Shown piece after piece: positions 17,682-26,106 of a stretch of 64,000 nt of DNA (its first letter is position 1; every line of letters begins with the position of its first letter). Origin of the DNA: Dokdonella_A sp963775445 (lineage in GTDB: Bacteria > Pseudomonadota > Gammaproteobacteria > Xanthomonadales > Rhodanobacteraceae). The notes under the pieces were generated by a model. It was not told where the DNA came from and did no database searches. It saw nothing but the letters and a program-made list of their open reading frames with translations. Where the stretch lies: positions 1,860,001 through 1,924,000 of the forward strand of contig CAVZIT010000004.1 in NCBI GenBank assembly GCA_963775445.1. Reading direction: 5' to 3'. Both the position numbers and the translations under genes were made by a program.

Positions 17682-18171
17682 GGTTGCTGAATCCTGGAAG
17701 GTGCTGGAGAAGCAGGTCCCGCAATTTCCACTCGTTGCCGCCGCACAATCTGCAATCATTGCCTCGCGAATTCAATCGCTCCAATGGCTTTGTTCGCGTG
17801 CGATGTATCGAGCGTTGCGCTGCAGACGACCGCGAGGACTTTCGACAACTAACTGGGAGGGCGCTATGGTAGCCGATGAACCGCAGCCGGCGCGATTGAG
17901 CTGGCACTGGACTCCGATGCCGTTTTCGGCTTAGTCTTGCGGTGTATTGACGGTGTTGAGTGTTGACACCCATTCGCGCGGTGCCGAGAGGGTATCGGCC
18001 GCCACGCCCACGGCTCCTCGAATCTGCCGCATCCGGATTGTGCCGATTGCGAGTTTGAGGCCTGCCGCGCGGTCGGCGCCACGCGCCATGCATCTCTGAA
18101 GAAAACGCTAGGCATGGACAGGATCTGTGCATGGCTCGCGCCGTGAGGCGCCGGGCGCAAACGAATCACGC
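17682..18171. other. Divergent intergenic region upstream of yciI and scpA (490 nt)
   Basis: Besides a possible 22-codon ORF (17866-17934), no gene of recognisable family was found. Frames here are open on both strands because of base composition and show no family motif. It must contain promoters for yciI and scpA, but no convincing -35/-10 pair was identified. A Xanthomonadales-type intracellular septation gene, which can precede yciI, is not present. Confidence 0.5.
17866..17934 (+). CDS. Possible 22-aa small ORF with two Trp codons
   Basis: Seen: ATG-to-TAG frame encoding a 22-residue peptide containing W-H-W-T-P-M-P-F-S-A at its C-terminus. GGGAGG lies 5-6 nt upstream of the ATG, one of the best ribosome-binding sites in this gap. 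No matching terminator/antiterminator pair was found downstream, and the next gene (scpA) is not a tryptophan gene. It may be a leader peptide, a microprotein or chance. Confidence 0.25.
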   Translation: MVADEPQPARLSWHWTPMPFSA

Positions 18172-19029
18172 ATGACCAGCCAGACACTCGATCATGTTGT
18201 CCCCAGTGACGCCGCGCACGTGTCGTTCGCGGTCGTTCCGCAGCAACAGGAAATGCCATTGGCCCTGGTGCGCGGGCAGCCGTATCTGGAGATGCCGCAG
18301 GATCTGTACATTCCACCGGACGCCCTCGAAGTCATTCTCGATGCGTTCGAGGGCCCGCTCGATCTGCTGCTCTACCTGATCCGTCGCCAGAATCTCGACA
18401 TTCTCGACATCCCGATCGCGGAGATCACCCGGCAATATGTGGATTACATCGAACTGATGCAGGTGCTCAAGCTGGAACTTGCCGCTGAATACCTGGTGAT
18501 GGCGGCGATCCTGGCGGAGATCAAGTCACGCCTGCTGCTGCCGAGACCGCCGGCGGAAGAAGTGACAGAAGAGGATCCGCGCGCCGAACTCATACGCCGT
18601 CTGCAGGAATACGAACGCTTCAAACAGGCCGCCGCCGACCTCGACGCGATTCCGCGCCAGGAACGCGATTTTTCGCTGGTCTCCGCGTACGTGGCCGATC
18701 GCAACGTGATTCGAGTTCCGCCGCCGGTGGAATTGCGCGAACTGCTTTTGGCGCTGAGAGATGTCCTGAATCGCGCCGAGCTGTTCGGACGCCATGCGAT
18801 CCAGCGCGAAGCGCTATCGGTGCGCAATCGCATGAGCGACGTGCTGCGTGCCCTCGGCGACGGCGAGTTTCACCGTTTTGAAACCCTGTTCACGATCGAG
18901 GAAGGTACGGCCGGCGCCGTGGTGACGTTTCTCTCGATTCTCGAATTGGCCAAGGAACAGCTCATCGAAATCACCCAGACCGAGAACCTCGCGCCGGTCT
19001 ATCTGAAGTCCCTGGCCATCGCAGTCTGA
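18172..19029 (+). CDS. scpA: Segregation and condensation protein A
   Basis: 285 aa from the ATG at 18172; an alternative ATG at 18127 adds 15 residues, and neither has a clear ribosome-binding site. The kleisin N-terminus FEGPLDLLLYLIRRQNLDI and the LAAEYLVMAA-x-L-x-E-I-K-S-R segment are diagnostic, and the C-terminal winged helix is present. Known: ScpA bridges the SMC heads. It is followed 13 nt later by scpB. Confidence 0.95.
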   Translation: MTSQTLDHVVPSDAAHVSFAVVPQQQEMPLALVRGQPYLEMPQDLYIPPDALEVILDAFEGPLDLLLYLIRRQNLDILDIPIAEITRQYVDYIELMQVLKLELAAEYLVMAAILAEIKSRLLLPRPPAEEVTEEDPRAELIRRLQEYERFKQAAADLDAIPRQERDFSLVSAYVADRNVIRVPPPVELRELLLALRDVLNRAELFGRHAIQREALSVRNRMSDVLRALGDGEFHRFETLFTIEEGTAGAVVTFLSILELAKEQLIEITQTENLAPVYLKSLAIAV

Positions 19030-19042
19030 ACAATCAGAATAC

Positions 19043-19780
19043 ATGCAATCCATCCAGATCAAACCGATCATCGAGGCAGCCCTGCTGGGCGCTTCCCATC
19101 CGCTGTCGCTGCCCCAGATTGCGACACTGTTCGGCATCGAAGAACAACCGACCCACGACGAACTCGCGCGAGCGCTGAACGAGCTCGAACGCGATTGCGA
19201 CGGACGTGGTGTCGAATTGGTCGAAGTTGCTTCCGGATTTCGTTACCAGGTTCGCCAGGAGGTCCATCCGTGGATCGCGCGGTTGTGGACCGAACGACAG
19301 ACACGCTACTCGCGCGCGCTGCTCGAAACCCTGGCGCTGGTTGCCTATCGACAACCCATCACCCGGGCGGAGATCGAGCAGATACGCGGCGTGTCCGTGG
19401 CGACCAGCATCATGCGTACGATCGAGGAGCGTGAGTGGGTGCGCGTAGTCGGTTATCGCGACCTTCCAGGGCGCCCCGCCCTCTTCGGGACGACCAAGGC
19501 CTTTCTGGATTATTTCAATCTGGCCTCGCTCGATCAGCTGCCTTCCCTCGGCGAAATCCGCGACGTCGACGATATCGATCCCCAATTCGAATTCGATACG
19601 TCCAGGGTCGAATCATCCGATCACGTCACTGACGGCCTCTCCAAGCCCGCCGGCAGCGAGCCGGGAGATGCCGAGGCGCCGCGACACCCGACCGCAGCGC
19701 CCTCGGCCCCACAAATGAGCGCCCCCGAGCCCACCACTGACGGTGAGCTGTCCCCCGGCACCACGGAGCCTGCTGCATGA
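19043..19780 (+). CDS. scpB: Segregation and condensation protein B
   Basis: 245 aa. Two winged-helix domains occupy about 1-160, with ALLGASHPLSLPQIA, LALVAYRQPITRAEIE and the GRPALFGTTKAFLDYF end. A Pro/Ser/Glu-rich tail of about 60 residues follows. Known: an ScpB dimer binds ScpA in the condensin complex. It overlaps rluB by 4 nt, so scpA-scpB-rluB are one operon. Confidence 0.95.
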   Translation: MQSIQIKPIIEAALLGASHPLSLPQIATLFGIEEQPTHDELARALNELERDCDGRGVELVEVASGFRYQVRQEVHPWIARLWTERQTRYSRALLETLALVAYRQPITRAEIEQIRGVSVATSIMRTIEEREWVRVVGYRDLPGRPALFGTTKAFLDYFNLASLDQLPSLGEIRDVDDIDPQFEFDTSRVESSDHVTDGLSKPAGSEPGDAEAPRHPTAAPSAPQMSAPEPTTDGELSPGTTEPAA

Positions 19781-21222
19781 CCATCCCCGCACGATCCATC
19801 CTGACTCTCAAGCGGGTAACGCCCGAATCCACGCCGGCTATTGAAGAGCGTTTGCACAAGGTGCTCGCCACAGCCGGTTTGGGTTCGCGCCGTTTGCTCG
19901 AGACTCGCATCGAAGCTGGCGAAATACAGGTCAATGGTGCGCCAGCGACTCTCGGACAGAGTGTGCACGCTGGCGACCGGGTCGAGCTGGACAACAAAAG
20001 ATTCGTCGTGGTCAGCGACAACGCCGAACTGGCGCAGGTTCTGCTCTACAACAAACCCGAAGGGGTCGTTACGACGCGCGATGATCCGGAGCAGCGTCCG
20101 ACGGTATTCGAACAGTTGCCGCGCCTCAAGGGTGCGCGCTGGGTCGCGGTTGGCCGACTGGACATCAATACCACCGGCCTTCTGCTGATGACCACTGATG
20201 GCGATCTGGCCAATGCCTTGATGCATCCCAGCGCCGAACTGGAGCGCGAGTACATCTGCCGCGTCCACGGCGAAGTACCGGATGATGTGCTCGAGCGCCT
20301 CAAGAGCGGGGTCGATCTGGAAGATGGGCCGGCGCATTTCGACTCCGTTGCGGTAGTCAGTCGCAGCGGCAGTCATTCCTGGTTCCGCGTCGTGGTTCGC
20401 GAAGGGCGCAATCGCGAGGTGCGGCGGATGTGGGAATCGCAGGGACTCATGGTCAGCCGCCTCAAACGCATCCGCTACGGATGTGTCGATTTGCCACGTC
20501 TGTTGAGGCGTGGCCAGTCGCAGGAACTGGATCCGGCCTTGGTCGCTGCTCTGCGCGAGCAGGTCGATGCGGCTGTCCCTGCGCCGCGGCTTACCTTGGC
20601 TCCGGTGATCGGTCAACGGCGAGCGGCGCCGGCTGAATTTCGTCCCGCACCGAAGACCCAGCAGGCCTGGACCGGGGCGCACCACGAAGAGGCGCGCGAA
20701 ATTGCTGCGTTCGATCGCATCCGCGAAGACAACTGGCGCGGCCCCGCGCGCAAGTCCGGCCGCCCTCGCCCTGGCGGTCGCAACAAAGGTCCTGGGCGCG
20801 GGCGCGATGCCGGACAAGGCGTCGCAGGTGCAGTCAATCCCGCGGTTGTGCGCAGCTGGTTTCCGGATACGACCGGGGGTCAGCCAGGCCTCAAAAGACG
20901 CGGCGGCGGTTCAGCACGCCAAAATGCGAACTCGGCCCCTTATGGGAACCGGAGCGGAAATACCACCGGACCTCGAGGGAATCCGACTCGTGGGACGCGC
21001 TCCAATCGAGGCCACAACGACCCGACGAACAGGAGTCGCGGCAATGCCGCGTCGGGCAACAGCGATGCGCCCGACGGCAACCGCGCACTGCCGGACAATC
21101 ACGGCAATCGTGCCGATGCGACACGGGGCCATCCCAACCACGATGGCGTTCGCGGCGGCCCACCCTCGGGGCGACGATCCAATCCCAAGCGTCGCCGCGG
21201 CCCCAAACCACCTCGAAGCTGA
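19777..21222 (+). CDS. rluB: 23S rRNA pseudouridine synthase RluB with a long RG/N-rich tail
   Basis: 481 aa. S4 RNA-binding domain at about 22-75, then the synthase core with catalytic Asp129 in GRLDINTTGLLL. Core motifs end near residue 245 (VRRMWESQG, SRLKRIRYG). Known: it makes pseudouridine 2605 in 23S rRNA. Residues from about 270 to the end are low complexity, dominated by Arg, Gly, Asn, Pro and Ser with RG and RGG-like steps. Such tails occur in relatives but this one is very long (about 200 residues) and is likely a disordered RNA-binding extension. Confidence 0.93.
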   Translation: MTIPARSILTLKRVTPESTPAIEERLHKVLATAGLGSRRLLETRIEAGEIQVNGAPATLGQSVHAGDRVELDNKRFVVVSDNAELAQVLLYNKPEGVVTTRDDPEQRPTVFEQLPRLKGARWVAVGRLDINTTGLLLMTTDGDLANALMHPSAELEREYICRVHGEVPDDVLERLKSGVDLEDGPAHFDSVAVVSRSGSHSWFRVVVREGRNREVRRMWESQGLMVSRLKRIRYGCVDLPRLLRRGQSQELDPALVAALREQVDAAVPAPRLTLAPVIGQRRAAPAEFRPAPKTQQAWTGAHHEEAREIAAFDRIREDNWRGPARKSGRPRPGGRNKGPGRGRDAGQGVAGAVNPAVVRSWFPDTTGGQPGLKRRGGGSARQNANSAPYGNRSGNTTGPRGNPTRGTRSNRGHNDPTNRSRGNAASGNSDAPDGNRALPDNHGNRADATRGHPNHDGVRGGPPSGRRSNPKRRRGPKPPRS

Positions 21223-21251
21223 TCGGGAAGGAAGCAGCCCGGAAGACGTCC

Positions 21252-21285
21252 GGACCCTCCCCGCAATCTTGTCGGGGATGGGTCC
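21252..21285. terminator. Strong hairpin between convergent rluB and csgG-like genes
   Basis: Arms GGACCCTCCCCG and CGGGGATGGGTCC (one bulged T) with a 9-nt loop, in the 75-nt gap between two converging genes. No U-tract on either strand, so probably an RNA 3' end stabiliser or Rho-related end. Confidence 0.5.
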
Positions 21286-21297
21286 ACTTGATTACGC

Positions 21298-22014
21298 CTA
21301 ATCCAGATCCAACGCTCCGCGATCACTGTCGCGCCGCTTGCGCTCCTTGGCATCGAATTTCGCCATGCAACCGTTCTTTTCGACCATCGCGCAGGACAGG
21401 TAGTCGGTTATCTCGACCAGCGCCGCACGGATGGCCTTGCCGGCTGGCGTGTTCTTTTCCTGTGCCAGATTACCGCCGAAGCCGCCGCGGAACACACCGA
21501 CGCTGAATCCCCCACCAGAGCTGCGGCCTTCGATGGTGCGCGAAAAATCGACTTCGCCGGTACTTGCATTGACCACGCGCACGTCCACGGCAAGGTAGGC
21601 TTCGGATTTCTTGCCTCCCAGCGAGATGCCGCGAAAACTGATGCCGCCGCCCGTGCTGGCCGTGTTTTCCTCATACGAGGTAACGGTTCCGAAAACCAGA
21701 TAATCGGCGCCGGTCAATTTCCCCATGCTTGCGCCGGTCCCGGAGCGAACCCGGCCGGAAGCAGCCAGGTTTTGCTCTTCGAGCACGTTTTGCAGCTTCG
21801 AGCGTTCGACCACTCGAAAATCGTGAGTGCTGGCAAGCTCATTGGACAGCATCCCTGACAACTCCCAGCCAACCCCGCCACGCCACCAGCCAGCGGCAGA
21901 TTCGTTCTTGAATTCCGCGACGCCGACCACCGGCTTGTCGCCGGATGCCATGGCGTTGCCCGCCGCACCGAGTCCGGCAACCAGCAACAGTGCCGCCCAC
22001 ACATAGCTTCTCAT
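21298..22014 (-). CDS. CsgG-family secreted protein without a lipobox
   Basis: 238 aa from the ATG at 22014, which follows GAGAGG. A cleavable signal peptide ends near AMASG; there is no Cys at the cleavage site, so it is not an ordinary lipoprotein. The CsgG fold is indicated by VVGVAEFKNESA, VVERSKLQNVLEEQNL, LTGADYLVFGTVTSYEE and a segment around VRVVNASTGEVDFSRTIEG. Known: CsgG forms the lipoprotein curli secretion pore; many relatives of unknown role share the fold. No csgA/B/E/F is nearby, so curli secretion is not supported. Confidence 0.8.
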   Translation of the reverse strand: MRSYVWAALLLVAGLGAAGNAMASGDKPVVGVAEFKNESAAGWWRGGVGWELSGMLSNELASTHDFRVVERSKLQNVLEEQNLAASGRVRSGTGASMGKLTGADYLVFGTVTSYEENTASTGGGISFRGISLGGKKSEAYLAVDVRVVNASTGEVDFSRTIEGRSSGGGFSVGVFRGGFGGNLAQEKNTPAGKAIRAALVEITDYLSCAMVEKNGCMAKFDAKERKRRDSDRGALDLD

Positions 22015-22328
22015 GATCCTCTCTCCCATTCGCTTCGATCCGATGGAGCAATAGCGACCGAGCAGCAAATCAGTCTGCATTCCGGACGCCCCGGCCCCGT
22101 AACCAGTTGCTCATTCACTCCACTGAAAGCGGCGATATTCTAGCAGCAGCCTGCGCCTGCGGGGACGAGCCGGTCGTGCGTCCTGAAGGCCGGGTGTCAT
22201 GGCAGGAACTGGCTGGCCTGCCGCTGGCGCGCGCGCGTTGCTTAACCTGCCGGAAACGTTTCGTTAACCGTCAATTCCCATCGCCCGCTTTTAATGTACT
22301 CAAGCCGATTCAGCAAGAGGAGAACCGC
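22015..22328. other. Divergent intergenic region (314 nt) with a coding-like stretch
   Basis: It lies between the csgG-like gene and the small unknown at 22329. From about 22107 (a TTG) the frame is open and in phase with 22329. Its codons look coding-like over roughly 22140-22270, including two Cys pairs (C-A-C-G and C-L-T-C). No family match was recognised. Promoters for both genes should lie here; none was convincing. Confidence 0.35.
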
Positions 22329-22658
22329 ATGCTTACGCAGAAGCGCCAGACGGTGGCGAACGTCCTTGGCTACCGCATTGAACGAGTGGCAAACCACGAC
22401 AACGCCGCTGCAGCGAGTTGGCGATACGAGGTTCTGGCACCGGAATCCGGGAACTTGCTCGGGAGCTTCAAGGATCGAACAGAAGCCGAACGCCACATCG
22501 TCCGACTGGAATTATCGTCACTGGACCGACCTGCCCGCGCCGTGGATCGAGGAGCGACATTTGACCTTCAGTGGCGCGATCCGGAACCGGCGGCCCATGA
22601 TCCGAACCTTTCATCGACTCGTGCCGTCAGTCACACTCGATCGTCTTGCAAGACCTGA
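22329..22658 (+). CDS. Hypothetical small protein
   Basis: 109 aa from the ATG at 22329, with GAGGAG 6 nt upstream. Not recognised. It is soluble, with a compact first two-thirds (aromatic and charged residues, e.g. SWRYEVLAPESGNLLGSFKD) and a basic, poorly structured end. The stop lies 8 nt before the ArsC-family ATG, so the two are probably cotranscribed. An in-frame upstream extension from a TTG at 22107 would give 183 aa and add a CxC...CxxC pair. Confidence 0.55.
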   Translation: MLTQKRQTVANVLGYRIERVANHDNAAAASWRYEVLAPESGNLLGSFKDRTEAERHIVRLELSSLDRPARAVDRGATFDLQWRDPEPAAHDPNLSSTRAVSHTRSSCKT

Positions 22659-22666
22659 GGCAAGCG

Positions 22667-23017
22667 ATGAGCAAGGTAATTATTCTGCATAACCCGCGTT
22701 GTTCGAAATCACGCGAGACCCTGGCGCTGCTCAAGCGCCATGGGATCAACCCAAGCGTCGTGGACTATCTCGCAACACCGCCGACAGCCAAGGAATTGGG
22801 GCACATCGCAAATTTGCTGGGCGGTGATCCTCGGCTGCTCATGCGCAAGAGTGAGCCCGAATTTGCCGAGTTGGAACTCGACGATGAAAGCCTCTCGCGG
22901 GACCAGCTGTTGGCTGCAATGGCCGCCCATCCCCGATTGATCCAGCGACCTGTCGTCCTCGCCAACGGCAAGGCCGCAATCGGTCGACCAGCGGAAGCGG
23001 TGCTGGAGATCCTCTGA
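22667..23017 (+). CDS. ArsC-family (glutaredoxin-like) reductase
   Basis: 116 aa from the ATG at 22667 (MSKVIILHNPRCSKS), preceded by TGAGG. The active-site Cys is Cys12 in NPRCSKSR; the R-P-V-V and G-R-P near the C-terminus fit the ArsC/YfgD family. Known: true ArsC reduces arsenate with glutaredoxin; YfgD-like relatives often lack a proven arsenate role. No ars operon genes are nearby, so arsenate resistance is not established. Confidence 0.88.
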   Translation: MSKVIILHNPRCSKSRETLALLKRHGINPSVVDYLATPPTAKELGHIANLLGGDPRLLMRKSEPEFAELELDDESLSRDQLLAAMAAHPRLIQRPVVLANGKAAIGRPAEAVLEIL

Positions 23018-23032
23018 TGGGGCCCCGCACCA

Positions 23033-23398
23033 TCACATCGTGTGGGTCGGTCGCTCCTGGGTAAGGACGCCCGCGAGTATGGTTTCGATACGCGTGCGTG
23101 CCGCCTCGCCATCAGCCGACTCGTTGAACTGCACACCGATACCGGCCATGCGATTACCTTGGGCGCCCGGCGGCGTGATCCAGATGACCTTGCCTGCAAC
23201 CGGCATTCGCTCCGTCTCTTCCATCAGCGCAAGCAGAATGAAGACCTCGTCGCCGAGGTCGTAATTCTTGGTTGTCGGAACGAACAACCCCCCGCCCTTG
23301 ACGAACGGCATGTAAGCGTTGAACAAGGCGCCCTTGTCCTTGATGGCCAGCGACAGGATGCCTTGACGCGATGAACTGTTCATTCCCGATGTCGCCAT
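23033..23398 (-). CDS. pilZ: PilZ domain protein (type IV pilus-associated)
   Basis: 121 aa from the ATG at 23398 (MATSGMNSS), one base after the holB stop. Matches the short PilZ of the tmk-holB-pilZ arrangement: GGLFVPTTKNYDLGDEVF, VAGKVIWITPPGAQGNRMAGIGVQF. Known: this PilZ type is needed for type IV pilus biogenesis and lacks the RxxxR motif, as here, so c-di-GMP binding is unlikely. Confidence 0.93.
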   Translation of the reverse strand: MATSGMNSSSRQGILSLAIKDKGALFNAYMPFVKGGGLFVPTTKNYDLGDEVFILLALMEETERMPVAGKVIWITPPGAQGNRMAGIGVQFNESADGEAARTRIETILAGVLTQERPTHTM

Positions 23399-23399
23399 T

Positions 23400-24410
23400 T
23401 CAGTTCGCCTCATGCGTGGCTGCGGATCGCGCCACTTTCGCAGCCGTGCGGGTTGTCGCCGGTGGCCACGCGCGCAGCAAGCCCAAAATCAGAAGTTCCG
23501 CGCGCAACGGCGTATCGAGAAGCATGCGCGCGCGATTGGCCTGATCGAACCACATGGCGAGCTTCGGGATTTGCGCACGCGCCGTCAACCCACCCGTGCC
23601 TGCGCTGCCCGCAGCGATGCGGCCTGCCAATTCGCGCGCGCTTAAGGCGGCGAACCACAATCGCTCCTGCGGCCGGTCGGCGCTCCATGCGTCGGCCAGG
23701 GTGATGGCGCTGGTGCGGCCAGCAGCGAGTTGATCGAGATCGCGCAGGCAATCTGCGCGCAGTGCGAGACCGTCCGCGCGCAGCAGTTCCAAGGCCCGTC
23801 CGGGGTTGCCGAGACTCGCCAGGAGGGCATCGCCTGCAATCGAAGGTTCGAGTCCCTGCTGCTCGAGCCAGTCCTGGGCGACAGCGCGTGACGGTTGATT
23901 GACTTCGATGCGTTGGCAGCGACTTCGGATTGTCGCCGAAAGACGTGAGGGACGATCGCTGATCAATACGATGACCGAGCTCGGAGTCGGCTCTTCAAGC
24001 GTTTTCAGCAACGCATTGGACGCGCTCGCGTTCATCGCGTGGGCCGGATCGATCAGTGCGAGTTGCAGGCCGCCGAACTGACTCGCCAGCGCGAGTCGTT
24101 GCGACAGACTTCTGATCTGGTCGATGGTCAACTCGCTGCGCAGCTTGCCGTCTTCGCGCGCCTCGAAACTGACGCGAATGCTGTCAGGGTGGCTCCCCGC
24201 TGCCAAAAGCAAGCAGCTGCGGCACCGGCCGCAGGCGTTACCGTCCGCACCGCGCGATCCACACAGGGCCGCCGCGATCAGCGCGTTGGCGAGCCCGCGC
24301 TTGCCGAGTCCGTCCGCACCGGCAATGAGCAGCGCATGGTGCAGGCGACCGGCCGACAGCGCATCGGACAAGGTGCGCCACACCGGGCCAAGCCACGGTG
24401 CAAGGCTCAT
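23400..24410 (-). CDS. holB: DNA polymerase III subunit delta'
   Basis: 336 aa. Degenerate P-loop AGADGLGKRGLA, a four-Cys zinc site (CGSRG...CGRCRSC), and LLKTLEEPTPSSVIVLIS. Known: delta' is the stator of the clamp loader with delta and the DnaX subunits (dnaX at 39308). It overlaps tmk by 4 nt and precedes pilZ. Confidence 0.95.
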   Translation of the reverse strand: MSLAPWLGPVWRTLSDALSAGRLHHALLIAGADGLGKRGLANALIAAALCGSRGADGNACGRCRSCLLLAAGSHPDSIRVSFEAREDGKLRSELTIDQIRSLSQRLALASQFGGLQLALIDPAHAMNASASNALLKTLEEPTPSSVIVLISDRPSRLSATIRSRCQRIEVNQPSRAVAQDWLEQQGLEPSIAGDALLASLGNPGRALELLRADGLALRADCLRDLDQLAAGRTSAITLADAWSADRPQERLWFAALSARELAGRIAAGSAGTGGLTARAQIPKLAMWFDQANRARMLLDTPLRAELLILGLLRAWPPATTRTAAKVARSAATHEAN

Positions 24411-25072
24411 GTGCGAGCCTCGGTGGCAGCCATCACCAGCGCATCGACTGCACGTCGGGCATCATCGCTCACGGCTTCCAGCGGACGCCCGGCGTCGATC
24501 ACGCGAAAGCGTTGCGGTTCGGCAGCGGCGCGGGCTGCGTAGATAGCGCGCACTCGGTCGAAGAACGCATCGTCCTCGCGTTCGATGCGATCGATGCCTG
24601 CAGCGCTGGCACCTTTCCGCGCACAGCGCCGGGCAATGCGCTGGCGACCATCGGCGACCGAAATATCAAGCAGCAGGGTGAGGTCAGGGAGAAGCCCGTC
24701 CGCCGCCCAGCGCTCAAGCGCCTCGATTCGCTCGGCCGGTTGACCGCGACCGCCGCCCTGATACGCATAGCTTGCGTCTGTGAAGCGGTCCGACACCACC
24801 CAGACACCGTTTGCAAGGGCCGGGCGAATGACTTCGCGCACGAGCTGCGCGCGTGCGGCAAACATCAACAGCAGTTCTGCTTCAGCGCACAGCCCTCCTC
24901 GAAGCGGATCGAGCACGATGGCGCGTAGCGCCTCGCCAAGCGCCGTCCCGCCAGGTTCGCGCGTCACGTCTACTTCAATACCGTGCGCCGCGATGGAACG
25001 ACGCACGCATTCGACGATGCTGCTCTTGCCCGCGCCCTCGCCACCTTCGAGCGTGATCAGACGCCCTTTCAT
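24407..25072 (-). CDS. tmk: Thymidylate kinase
   Basis: 221 aa from the ATG at 25072 (MKGRLITLEGG), overlapping the mltG stop by 4 nt; the frame is open upstream but that part is the shadow of mltG. P-loop EGGEGAGKSS, DR-type substrate site VVSDRFTDASYAYQGGGR and the lid are present. Known: phosphorylates dTMP to dTDP. Confidence 0.96.
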   Translation of the reverse strand: MKGRLITLEGGEGAGKSSIVECVRRSIAAHGIEVDVTREPGGTALGEALRAIVLDPLRGGLCAEAELLLMFAARAQLVREVIRPALANGVWVVSDRFTDASYAYQGGGRGQPAERIEALERWAADGLLPDLTLLLDISVADGRQRIARRCARKGASAAGIDRIEREDDAFFDRVRAIYAARAAAEPQRFRVIDAGRPLEAVSDDARRAVDALVMAATEART

Positions 25073-26103
25073 CGACGATGGTGCAACTGGAATCTGGATA
25101 CCGCTCGATTGTGCTCCTCGAGCGTCGCCGAGAATTCGTGACTGCCATCGCCTCGCGCAACGAAGTACAGCGCATTGCCGGGCGCCGGATGCAATGCCGC
25201 CTCGATCGCCGCCTTGCCCGGCAGAGCGACAGGTGTCGGCGGCAAACCCGCGCGAGTGTAGGTATTGAATGGCGTGTCGTTCTCGAGATCGCGCTTGCGC
25301 AGGTTGCCATCGTAGCTCGCACCGAGACCGTAAATCACCGTGGGGTCGGTCTGTAGCAACATGCCGCGTTCGAGCCGGCGCACGAACACCCCGGCGATTT
25401 CGGGTCGCTCTTCGGCGCGTGCAGTCTCCTTCTCGACAATCGAAGCAAGGATCAGCGCCTCGTAGGGCGACTTCAATGGCAGGTCGCTTGCACGCGCCGG
25501 CCACAGGGCCGCGAGCAGCTTTTGCATTGCCGCGTGGGCGCGTTGCAGGACATCCGTATCCGATTCTCCCTTGACGAAAGCATAAGTCTCGGGCAGGAAC
25601 CAGCCCTCCGGTTTCCCATCCGCGATACCCAACTGATGCGCGACCTCGGTGTCCGGCATCCCCCCAAGGGTTTGAGCCAACCCTGTCTTCTGGGCAAGCG
25701 CCAGACGCAATTCCCGGAATGTCCAGCCATCGACGATGGTAAATCGGTGCTGCACCACGTCACCTGCCGCCATGCGACGCAGCAGCTCGCGCGGCGTGAT
25801 GCCGTGCGGCAACGCATATTCGCCAGCGTGCACGCGCCCGGTCACGCCCATCTGTTCTGCCAGGAGACGCCAGAAAAGCGGAGTGGAAGAGGTCACCCCC
25901 GCGCTGCGCAGCTGATGCACGATATCCTTGAATGCCGTCCCGCGAGAGATGTCGATGGAATGGGCGCCATCCACATTGAGCGGAGTACTGGCAAAGCGTC
26001 GGTAATCGTTCCAGCCGAGCCCGAGGGCGATCGCGATTGCCAGGATGATGACCAGTAGCAGCCATCCAATGGCGCCGCGTTGATCAACGGTCGCCGCGCG
26101 CAC
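25069..26103 (-). CDS. mltG: Endolytic murein transglycosylase MltG
   Basis: 344 aa. One N-terminal membrane helix (about 12-30), a LysM-like region, then the catalytic YceG domain with Glu224 in ILASIVEKET and the TDPTVIYGLG and NTYTRAGLPPTPV motifs. Known: it cleaves nascent glycan strands at the inner membrane and helps terminate peptidoglycan polymerisation. It lies between fabF and tmk; pabC, often found here, is absent. Confidence 0.95.
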   Translation of the reverse strand: MRAATVDQRGAIGWLLLVIILAIAIALGLGWNDYRRFASTPLNVDGAHSIDISRGTAFKDIVHQLRSAGVTSSTPLFWRLLAEQMGVTGRVHAGEYALPHGITPRELLRRMAAGDVVQHRFTIVDGWTFRELRLALAQKTGLAQTLGGMPDTEVAHQLGIADGKPEGWFLPETYAFVKGESDTDVLQRAHAAMQKLLAALWPARASDLPLKSPYEALILASIVEKETARAEERPEIAGVFVRRLERGMLLQTDPTVIYGLGASYDGNLRKRDLENDTPFNTYTRAGLPPTPVALPGKAAIEAALHPAPGNALYFVARGDGSHEFSATLEEHNRAVSRFQLHHRR

Positions 26104-26106
26104 GAC

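Noticed and set aside
17935..17985. Trp-type attenuator after the 22-codon ORF
   Set aside because: A short GGTGT/ACACC inverted repeat exists but there is no T-tract and no alternative pairing with the ORF; the downstream gene is not a trp gene.
17385..18132. N-terminal extension of the bolA frame far upstream
   Set aside because: It overlaps yciI and non-coding sequence; the GTGA overlap at 17382-17385 and family length define the real start.
17962..18150. Plus-strand frame with several Cys upstream of scpA
   Set aside because: No start codon near its beginning, open on both strands, and no recognisable family; treated as composition effect.
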